DNA of 64,000 nt, from assembly GCA_023548195.1 (NCBI GenBank), contig JAJHZJ010000061.1, forward strand, positions 9,341,378 through 9,405,377, written 5' to 3'. Positions within the stretch are counted from its first letter, which is position 1. The number at the start of each line of letters is the position of its first letter. The notes below the pieces were generated by a model that worked only from the letters and a program-made list of their open reading frames with translations, did no database searches and was not told the origin of the DNA. The DNA is from Bettongia penicillata ogilbyi. Its lineage: Eukaryota; Chordata; Mammalia; Diprotodontia; Potoroidae. Positions 55,186 to 64,000 of the stretch are shown here, in pieces. The translations under genes and the position numbers were made by a program.

Positions 55186-56120
55186 GGTACTTGAAGCATG
55201 GCTGGGAAATTGGACTCCCAAAGGTGTTGAGTATAGAGTGTGCATATAGGACTGGTTTTGTGACTTCAGTGACTGAGTTGATACCAAGAGTAATTGCATA
55301 AGTAGTCAGGGTGAGAGAGAATATGACATATTGAGAGTTGGTAGAACCAAGTCCAAGTATTAATCCTCATCAGTTTTGTAGATGTCTAGGAGAATAGATC
55401 CCAAAGGATTAGCATTTTCCCTGGAGTTCACCTTGACTTAGGGAAAATAGAGAGAGAAACATAGGATTATGATAGTATACAAAGGCAGTCCTTTCCAGCT
55501 TGTATGTTTAGTTGTCAAGGCTGAGTGTGCCAAATATGACTATCCTCTCCGTTAACTCACTCCTGTTCTGGGGAAATGAGGACAGAGTACTATAAGTTGC
55601 TATGTCTGAATGGACAATGGTGCTGGGCTGAGGCCCCAGCAACCTCTGGGTCAGAAGAGAACATGGTGCTAAAGAGCTGTGGAAGAGATGCTCTTCCCAT
55701 AGAGGAATAACTGAACTTTAGAAAGAAGCAATTGCTTGTGTTTGGAAGAATGATAGCATATCCATAGGGACTTTTGGGAGAAAGATATCTGCAGCAAGAA
55801 TCTGAGATAGGATAAAGACTTCACCAAGATTTGGCAAAACCAGAGATGGTTACTTACTTTTGATGGTTAATGGATGAACAAATGATACTGGGACACTAAA
55901 AAGCCTTAGTTGGACATATAGATTGCTGGCTAAGAATTTAGAGACTTTAGGGGTACATGAGCATACTTTTAGCACAGTTGTCAATTAAAGGCAAGAACTT
56001 CAGAGGAGGAAAGCAGATTGTGGAAATGTACAACTGGTTAAGAGTATGGTGTCTGAGAATGGAATTTGATCTTCTGGGTAAGGGCTAAACGTATGGGATT
56101 ATAGGTTCTGATAGAGTGCC
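55186..56120. other. Unassigned sequence
   Basis: About 930 bp with no recognised gene or repeat. Confidence 0.4.
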
Positions 56121-56123
56121 TCT

Positions 56124-58225
56124 ATGAAGTTTTGCAACCCTAATCAAAAGGACTTTAAAAGGTACTCTACTCTTCTTTGCTTAGCTAGAATAACTATAAC
56201 AAAGGAAGAACAACCAGGATGCTTAGTACTTCACAAAAAAAAAATAAATCCAAGAAAGAAGGAAACAAAAAACAAAACAACAAAACGGTCATGGCTAGCA
56301 AGGGATTTCAAGCACAACAGAAAAGAGTTTTTAAGATATATTGTTGAAAAATAAGAGGATCAAAGAAGGGATGGAGCAATTTTGGGGATAGATGGAATGA
56401 TGATGATGATGGATAATGGAGAGAGGGCAGAACTACTCAATTTTATTTAGCTTAGCTTTTGTTTGCCAAGGAGAATTATCTCTGTCATAGAAAGGACAGA
56501 GCAAAAATGGCTAATCACAAATTAAATCCAAAGATAAGTAAGGATATACAAAGAGACAACCATCTGTTCTTGATGAGTTCTGGTCACCAGGACAATACAA
56601 ACTACATCCCACAGTACTGAAAGAACTGGCAGGCTTAATGCTAAGCCACTGTCATTGATCTTCAAAAGATTGTGGAATATAGGAGAGCTACTGCAAGACA
56701 GGAGAAGGGTAAGTGTCCAGTTTTAACAAAAGGGAAGAGAGTAGAATCGAGAAACCAATGAATTTAATGTCTATAACTGGAAAAGTATAAAATGTATTAT
56801 CGAAAAGGTGGTTAGTGAACACATAGAAAATGAAGTTTTTGTCACAAAGTCAGCATGATTTCATCAAAAGCAGGTTATGCCAGACTAATCTCATTTCCTT
56901 TTTCATTTGTTTTTCAAGTGGGCAACTTACAAACATAGATCAAGAGAATTCTATGGAGTACCTGGATTTCAGGAAATCCTTTTTAAAAGGTGTCTCTTGA
57001 TATCTTTGTGAATCAGATGGAGAGCTGTGGGAAAGACAATAGTTCCCTTGTGGGGATTTGGAATTGGTTGAATGGACACATTAAAAGAGTAGTCATGTGT
57101 TGAGTCAATGTGCACTTGGAGGAAGGGCTCTAATGGGGTGCCACAGGTATCTATCTTTGGTGCTTGCTGTATAGCATTTTTATTGATGCTTTGAGTAAAA
57201 ATTGTAGATGGCACACCTATCAAATTTGCAAATGACACTGATCTTGGAGGGATATGTAACACTCTATGATAGAGTCAGGATCCAAAAAGCTCTTGTTCAG
57301 GCTAGAATGATGGACTGTAACCTGACTCTAATACTTAAAAGCTGTGTAATCTTGGGCAAATCACTCAATTCCACTAAGCCTCAGTTTCTTTAGGGAAAAC
57401 TAGATGATCTTTGAGGTCCCTGCCAACACAAAGTCCTAGAATATTACAATAGGATATGACATTAGACCAAATCTAATAAGATGAAATTTAATAGGAATAA
57501 ATGTAAAGTACTACATTCAGGTTTTTTTAAATGAGCTTTACAAATACAATTTGGAGAAGTCATAGTTGGACAGAACTGTCCACAAAAGGTATTGGAGCTT
57601 CAATAGACTACAAGATCAAAATGAGTCAACAGTGTGATATAGTAGCCCAAAAAGGGCTACATTAGGCTGTGTTGGGAGAGGCATAATGTCCAGGACAGGA
57701 GACATGATAACCTTGCCTTCCTCTGCCCTCTTTAGATTATATCTGGAGTTATGTTCACTTCTGAGCATTATAGTTTAGGAAGGACATTGCATTGACAAGC
57801 AGGGGGATATCTAGTTGAAGCAGTCAGGTTGGTTAAGGGCATTGAGATCATGTCATAGGAAGATCATATGAAGGCAAGATGTCTATGTTCATCCTGAAGA
57901 AGGTGAGAAAAGACAATGGGGTAGCATAACTGTCTTCAATTATTTGAAGGGCTGTCATGCAGAAAAGGAATCAAACTAGCTCTCTTTGACCCCAGAGGAT
58001 AGAATTAGTAATAACAGGTGAAATTCACAGGAAGATAGATTTGAGCCCAATACAAGGATAATCTTCCTATCAGAATTATCCAAAAGTCAGTGGAGAAATG
58101 AAAGCCACTTAAACTAATGGATTCTTCTTCAATAGAATTCAAGTGATGATTGCCTTATAGGGTATCCTTGATCAAGGATTCTTAAGTATGAGTTGGACTA
58201 GATGGCCTCTGAGAAACTTTCAGCA
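56124..58225 (+). mobile_element. CR1/L3 LINE, ORF2 (pre-RT to 3' end), sense
   Basis: The frame at 56124-56354 ends with LARDFKHNRKEFLRYI, matching the CR1 segment between endonuclease and RT. RT landmarks follow: 'GVPQVSIFG' (about 57138) and KFAND (57222-57236), where the usual A-D-D of the catalytic motif reads A-N-D. The 3' part shows 'tcaattatttgaagggctgtcatgcag', 'tgaccccagaggatagaattagtaataac', 'gttggactagatggcctctgag'. Many stops and frameshifts are present. A MIR3-like SINE interrupts it at about 57300-57440. The endonuclease domain is missing or unrecognised. Confidence 0.85.
57300..57440 (+). mobile_element. MIR3-like SINE inside CR1
   Basis: 'aaaagctgtgtaatcttgggcaaatcactcaattccactaagcctcagtttc' and the tail 'actagatgatctttgaggtccctgcc'. 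Confidence 0.75.
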
Positions 58226-60530
58226 AATTCTTTTAAAAGGTGTCTCTGAAATGCTGCCATTTTCACTATATGGACCTATAATGTCTAGTGTAATTATAAA
58301 GGCTTCCAAAAAATTACTGCCTGGAATCACTATCTGCTGTCCCTTTTTTCAGATATCCTGGAAAAGTTCCAGCTGTTCCACATTTGTGTGATGAATATAC
58401 CCAGACATTGTTCTAGAATATCACTGCTTCCACTGTTGAGGATTTTACTTAGTCTCCATTTACAAGATATGACAGTCTTCATTTTCTACTGCTTAAAATT
58501 TAGTTTTGGCATTGATCAGATCACCTTGAAAATGTGGGAATTCCTTGCCCTTATCCTGGATTATCCTCTTGATACAATCTTGAAGATGATTCACAACCAG
58601 TTCAAAATGTAGGCTATGCACTTGGATTTGACCCTCAAAAAGCATAGCAGAGACTTGGAGGAGTAGAAAAACTAGAGAGAACAAGAGCTAGGAAGTTTGA
58701 CCTAGAGAAGATAGTCCAACCTTGGACTTCGTTTCCTAAAGGAACCTTTGTGAAATCAAGTGGTTCCTCCATGTAACCATGTGATCCAGAGGACCATTGA
58801 CATTAGGGAAGCATTTGGACTATGGAATCTTGTGCTTTAGGAACCTATGCTCTCCAGGGAAGCATTTGCACTAGGTAACCATTTCACACTATGGACATTT
58901 GATGGAATGAGCAGACAAGTGACAAGGAGTTCTTTTAACAAGTTTGAGTTATAGCAATACAGATCAGAAGCAGTGGAATGTAAGGAAATGGAAGAAGGAT
59001 TCCTAGACCTTCACCCAGTGAAGGAATTTCTAGGCTAAACTGAGCAAAAAGTCCTGTATGGGAGATATAGTTTATCAAAGGAAATGGTTAATTAACTCTA
59101 ACAATGCTAAATGCTTTAACTTTTTGGAGGGTAGCATGTAGAACTTCAACCCCAGAGTAGTATCATATGTCTATATAGTCTCTAGGAGGTGAAGGCCCAC
59201 CAAAGGTTGAAAGGAAGTTGTCTTAATTTTTTGTGGATTCAAATGTAAATCCTTTGCATTTTTTTCAGGTTAAAAAAATGTGTCTTACATTCAATGACAT
59301 ATTAGTCTGACTCTTGGCATGAGATCTTAGGGTTCTTTCCCTTTTTTATGGAGACCTAAACATAATCCATATTCTGATGTTACTTGGAGAAGCACTGGGT
59401 GGTGGCAGAAGCCAGAGTATGGTTAGTGAGCAGCACTGAGGGCTGAATTCAGTAAACCCAGAGTCATGGACCATGGGTTTCAATTATATCAAACTGAAAC
59501 TGCAAATATTTTATACCTGTAAAAATTAGGATAAACAGAACACAGTCTTTCACACTAAATTTGAACACTCTCCTCTGTGTTATGTCATGTGGGCAAAGCC
59601 AATACCAGTCCAATATCCTGGCAATACTGAAATATTCTATTAGTAAAGTTCCTGATAATTCTCTTGATTAAATTGTTACGGCTTATCTCATAATGCTTTG
59701 ATTTTTCTGTCATTAAACAGAGATATTTCTCTAATGTAAAGGAAGTGTTAATCCAGTTGTGGAACCATAACTGGCCCTGTTAAAGTCATACATCTTCTCT
59801 CAACCTTGGGATTTTGGATTAAGAATCATGGAGGAAAGTAGAGAACTTTCTGGGAACACAAGACATTGACACATCCGCCCCCAACCATTCCCCACTCCTT
59901 TCCCTTTTGCCCCATTCCAAGGCTTTAAAAAGAATGTCAAGATGTTCTGTTGACTCTGGTTAGATAGACTCTGTAAATAGCTTCAATCCAGGTCACATGT
60001 GAAACCTTGCCCTCATCCTGATAGATACTTCAGAGATGCACCATTTATCTACCTTGGCAGTCTGGCAATGATACAAGCTGAACAGCATGCAGTGCAGGAA
60101 GCTTTGACCTGGTCATGTAGGCTAGGCCTAGGGGGAGGCACAGTATGGATATCCCGATCCTGGAACTAGGCTAATTTTACTAGGTCTCACTTACTGGAAC
60201 AAAAGCTTTCCTAAGCCTTTGACGAGCTTAATTTTGTTCATTTAGAGAGCATCTGGCTTTGAATCCAATAAAATATGAAATGAAGTATTATAAGGCTTGG
60301 AAAATATGCTCAGTATTCCACATTTCTTATCCAAACCTTACACATTCCCTAGAATTCCTAAAACAATTCAAGTGGCGAGCTTTCATTTTCATTATATCAA
60401 AGGTGGAATATGAGGTAAGAGAAATTCTAGATTGTAAACTTAACCACTGGCACTCTGATAGGAAAAACAGCTATATATATACTTAAGGCAGTAAGAGTAA
60501 GTGACTGTCCATAGGTATTAATTATCCTCT
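58226..60530. other. Unassigned sequence, 2.3 kb
   Basis: No recognised gene or repeat. Frames of 63-75 residues have no known motif. A C-rich stretch with GGCTTTAAAAAG lies at about 59876-59935 but nothing identifies it as a promoter. Confidence 0.4.
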
Positions 60531-60534
60531 AGTT

Positions 60535-60665
60535 CAGTCCAATATAAAAAGCACCTGGTACTATGCATAAGGCTATGCAAATTGTGCTAAATGCTAAGGT
60601 TACAAAGACAAAATGAAAAACAATCCCTGCCCTTGCCAAACTTACATTCTACTGGGAGAATACCC
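60535..60665 (-). mobile_element. L2 3' end, antisense
   Basis: 'attgtgctaaatgctaaggttacaaag', 'aatccctgcccttgccaaacttacattctactggg'. Confidence 0.8.
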
Positions 60666-61350
60666 AACGGGATAGTCAAGAAGTATCAGGGTTGTAAAGT
60701 AATATGGCAACAAAGTAATATCCGACCCACTAGATACAGGGAGAAGAGCATAAATAGACAGCTACGTGTGAATTAATTATTCAGGAGAGTGAATAGTGTG
60801 AAGTGAGACGGATTGCAATAAGAAGTAAAGTGGATTTGGTTAGTCTGTAAAGAGTAAATACTGGAGCAAGTGCAAAGGCTGACAATGAACCCTGAGGCAA
60901 GTAGGACTATGTGTGGGAGCTGGAGCATGAGGGCCACCATGTAGAATGATACCGGCATTGGGCAGTGATGTCTGTTTTTATAGCTATTTTATTTCTTTGG
61001 AGTCTTGAGATTTTACTGTGTCATTTAAGGCTGTTAAGACATCATCATTTGCTGTTAAGAACATTACTTAGAAAGTATATTCTTAATTTGACATTTGTCC
61101 AGAATTCTCAACCTAAGTCACTCTTTGAAATAACTCATAATTAAATATGGGTTAGAAGTAACTAATTGATTGTTTCTATATTTATTAGACTTGTTAGATC
61201 AATAATTGGCTAATAATTTGGAGCATGGAAGTAGACTGCAGAATACTGCCAAGAAGAACTTCCATATCAGTGGCATAAAAGTCATCATCAAGAAAATATA
61301 TGACTAGAAAAAGAAGTTGACCATTCACACAGTGAAAGGAAAGGATGACA
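60666..61350. other. Unassigned AT-rich sequence
   Basis: About 690 bp; the left end may be decayed antisense L2. Nothing else is recognised. Confidence 0.4.
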
Positions 61351-61354
61351 GGTG

Positions 61355-61425
61355 GAGAGACCATGGATCATAGTTTTAGAACTGAAAGGGACCTTAGAGG
61401 TCATCAAATTCAACCCCCTCCTGTC
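61355..61425 (-). mobile_element. MIR3-like SINE, antisense, tail side (split)
   Basis: 'ggatcatagttttagaactgaaagggaccttagaggtcatcaaattcaaccccctcc' is the L3-like tail of a MIR3-like SINE. The rest resumes at 62301 beyond an L1. Confidence 0.8.
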
Positions 61426-62300
61426 ATTATTTTTAATTAAATTTTATTGTTATATATTTTTTATTCTTTTCCTTCTACCCCAACCCCACCCTGCAACCAA
61501 GAATACACAAAAAAACAAAACTCATTATAAATATGTGCAGTCAAGCAAAGCGAATTCTTACAAGGATCATGTCAAGAAAAATATGTCTCTGAGTTCGTCA
61601 CCTCACTATCAGTAAACTGGTAGGATATTTCATCTTGAATGTTCTGGAATTATAATTATTATGTTTATCAGACATTTCTAAGTCTTTGAAAGTTGTTTGT
61701 CTTCACAATATTACCATTACTACATAAATTGTTCTTCTGGATCTGTTCATTTAACTCTCTATTAGTGCATACAAAGCTTCCTATGTTTCTCTGAATCCAT
61801 TCCCTTTGTCATTTCTTATAGCAGAATAATATTCCATCATATACACATACCATAACTTATTCAGCCCTTCCCCAGTTGTCAGTTTCCAATTTTTTGCCAC
61901 CACTATAAATATTGCTATAAATATTTTTATACAGTTAAGACTGACTCTTTCTTTGATCTGTTTGTGGGATAGACCTAGTCATGGGATTGCTGGGTCAAAG
62001 GATATGCCAGTTTAATAACCTCTTAGGCATGTTGCCAATTAGTCTTCCAGAATGGCTGGATCAGTTCACATGCCCACCAATAGTGCATTAAAGAGCCTGC
62101 TTTCCTACAACACCTCCAGCATTTGTCTTTTTCCTTTTTTGTTAACTTTTCCAATCTGGGGGGGAAGGGCCGGACTTCAGAATTATTTTATTTGGAATTT
62201 CTCTAATAATTGGTGATTTAGAACATTTTAAATGGTTATTAATTGCTTGGATTTCTTCCTCTGAAAGCTGTCAATTCATATCTTTTGATATTTTACCAGT
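61426..62300 (-). mobile_element. L1 LINE 3' UTR, antisense
   Basis: It begins with T-rich sequence and continues 'ttgtcatttcttatagcagaataatattccatcatatacacataccataacttattcagcccttccccagttg', 'gccaccactataaatattgc', 'atgggattgctgggtcaaaggatatgcc', 'tccagaatggctggatcagttcacatgcccacc'. It is 5'-truncated and more diverged than the copy at 19.5 kb. Confidence 0.85.
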
Positions 62301-62450
62301 TATTCCACCACCATCCCATTTTGCGATTAAATGAATTAGCTAGGTATCTCACAGCTAGTGAGTATCTGAGGGAGCATTTGAACCCAGATCTTCTTGACTT
62401 TCAGTCCACAATTCTATCCACTGTATCATACTGTAGCTTTTGTGATATGT
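62301..62450 (-). mobile_element. MIR3-like SINE, antisense, head side (split)
   Basis: 'ccattttgcgattaaatgaattagc', 'tctcacagctagtgagtatctgaggg', 'catttgaacccagatcttcttgactttcag' and 'ctatccactgtatcata' complete the SINE begun at 61355. Confidence 0.75.
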
Positions 62451-62694
62451 GTATATCCACAAAAAGGATCTGGAGGGGAGGAGAAAAGAAAGAAGAGCCT
62501 CCAGTGCCTTGGGTAAATTCTCTGTGGAGAATGCATGGAAAAACATGGTCAAGAATCATGATGAAAAAGAGGATCAGATAAGTCTGTATCATTTGGGGGA
62601 ATGCCCAAATAGATAATACATGGGACCCATCAAAGTATTAAACTACAGAACGAAGTGATAGAATGAAAGGTCCCATGGTACAATGAAAGGAATG

Positions 62695-62900
62695 ATGGAC
62701 ATAGATGTGTAAACATGATTTCACACTGTTTCTCAGACTTCTAAGATATGTGACCTGCAATTATTTAACCTTTCTGAGTCTCACTTTTCTCATCTGTAAA
62801 ACTAGTACATTAATATTTGTAGTATCTTACCTGTCTCATAGGGTTACTGTGAGGAAAATGTTTTTTATAAACTTTAGAGCACTAAAGATAGAAATTATTA
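62695..62900 (+). mobile_element. MIR SINE, sense
   Basis: 'gtgacctgcaattatttaacctttctgagtctcacttttctcatctg', 'tacctgtctcatagggttactgtgagg' and the 3' end. Confidence 0.8.
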
Positions 62901-63480
62901 TTGTATCACAAAAAGACAAAAAATAAGGAAAATGTGTATGAAATGATGCTGAATTAGGAAACAAAATCAGAACAGCACACACTTTGATAAGTCCTACACA
63001 AAAATAAAAGCAAAAAACTCTCATTGAAAGAATAAAATGAAAACAGAATGGGGAGAAGGGGATATAGAACAAATAAAGAGCTATTATTAATTTGCTAAAA
63101 TGTATGTATTTTCTTTTCACCAAAATATTAATAATTTAGAATTTGTGATTTTGTGATGCTTTTATTCCTTGTTTTTTAGATTTTTATTGTACAACAGTAA
63201 AGATTGTTACTAAACTTTGTAATAAAAAAAATTTAAATAGATTTTTGCCTATAGCCAGATGAATTGAAGGAGTATAAATTGCTTTCTCCAAAATATGAAT
63301 GTTTTTACAGATATGACTTCCAGGGACTAAATCCATTCTCATGAATGGGGAAATCTGAGATCGGTGACTCACTCCTCATGGGGGCAACTGCCTCTTTGTT
63401 CTTCAAATGAGAAACCCCTGGGGAGTAATTAATCTAAAGTAATACATTCCGTTATCCAGGTATGGACAGTGTACAAGCTA
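62901..63480. other. Unassigned AT-rich sequence
   Basis: About 580 bp with no recognised feature. Confidence 0.45.
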
Positions 63481-63484
63481 ATGG

Positions 63485-63600
63485 TGTTCATCACTTCAAA
63501 AAATGACTCTGGCACTAAGTGGTTGTGTGACCTTAGGTTAAGTTACTTAACCTTTTGGGGTCTCACTTTCCTCATCTATAAAATGAGGAAGCTGAGCTTA
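63485..63600 (+). mobile_element. MIR/MIR3-like SINE, sense
   Basis: 'gactctggcactaagtggttgtgtgaccttaggttaagttacttaacc' and 'tctcactttcctcatctataaaatgagg'. Confidence 0.75.
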
Positions 63601-64000
63601 GTGATTTCATCCTATAAACCTTTCATCTTAGCAAGCCTAAAAAATATATTTTCCTACAGAGACTGTGTTCTAAGTGGAGGTAAGATGCAATTGAACTAGT
63701 AAGATCAGTACAGTACTATACTTCAGGTTTCTTATGGGTTAAGTAAGCTTTTGTGAGCTGCCAAGGCACCTAATCATCAAATGTCACGTTGTTTCTATGG
63801 GAAAACACTGAGAGTTCCAAGCAAGCAACTTAGAAATGGCGCTTGTGGAGCACAACCTGCCTTAAATTGTGGACTGTCTGTACTCGCTAATCCACATGAT
63901 TTTCTGTCTTGTCATCCTTGGAGGATTTTCTGTAGATACTACATGACACCTGGTCTTAACCAAAAGATCAAAAAGCAATCCTTATAACAACTGTTATTAC
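63601..64000. other. Unassigned sequence to window end
   Basis: About 400 bp; the 68-residue frame at 63781-63987 has no recognised motif. Confidence 0.4.

Noticed and set aside
59876..59935. C-rich stretch with GGCTTTAAAAAG as a possible promoter or LTR
   Set aside because: No TSS-like context, no CpG enrichment and no defined element ends were visible.

Overview
The window looks like a gene-poor intergenic or intronic stretch of a marsupial genome. The evidence is its repeat content: tRNA-derived marsupial SINEs of the MAR1/WSINE1 type, MIR and MIR3-like SINEs, many old L2 copies, CR1/L3-type LINEs, RTE LINE ends, L1 3' UTR sequence of the marsupial type, and a half-LINE-1 (HAL1) element. 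Base composition is AT-rich. I found no exon of a functional host protein gene, no tRNA or rRNA gene, no CRISPR array and no bacterial feature. Most open reading frames are chance frames inside repeats. All family names come from memory of consensus sequences, not from a database search.

Layout. 0-9 kb: a (TG)n tract, SINEs, an L2 copy with about 500 bp of foreign DNA inside it, an L2 endonuclease segment (4.6-5.5 kb), an L2 3' end (6.5-6.9 kb) and a quiet AT-rich stretch at 8.0-8.6 kb. 9-19 kb: SINEs, a GGAA microsatellite (11.5 kb), an RTE 3' end joined to an L2 copy (13.6-14.8 kb), AT-rich minisatellites and a short direct duplication (17.2 and 18.2 kb). 19.2-21.0 kb: a CR1 3' end cut by one SINE and two L1 insertions. 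21-26 kb is mostly unassigned. 26.4-29.1 kb: an antisense L2 split by an intronless EIF2B4 retrocopy with polyA signal, A tail and 12-bp target-site duplication. 32.8-35.6 kb: a 2.8-kb HAL1 with both ends and a 20-bp target-site duplication, sitting inside an antisense CR1. 39.7-41.3 kb: an antisense L2 with a SINE and a SINE-in-SINE nested in it. 42.4-43.1 kb and 53.2-53.8 kb: two decayed Ty3/gypsy-like retrotransposon remnants, recognised by aspartic-protease, zinc-knuckle and protease-RT linker motifs. 43.1-43.8 kb: an L1 whose 5' end is joined to its 3' UTR. 47-48.3 kb: an antisense RTE reverse transcriptase. 56.1-58.2 kb: a sense CR1 from the pre-RT region to the 3' end. 61.4-62.5 kb: an antisense L1 inserted in a MIR3-like SINE.

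How the parts relate. The nestings give relative ages: L2, CR1 and MIR3-like copies are the old layer, and tRNA-type SINEs, L1, HAL1 and the retrocopy landed in them later. SINE 3' tails resemble the 3' ends of LINEs present in the same window (WSINE1 with RTE, MIR with L2, MIR3 with L3/CR1), consistent with borrowing of LINE machinery. The least expected content is the pair of Ty3/gypsy remnants.
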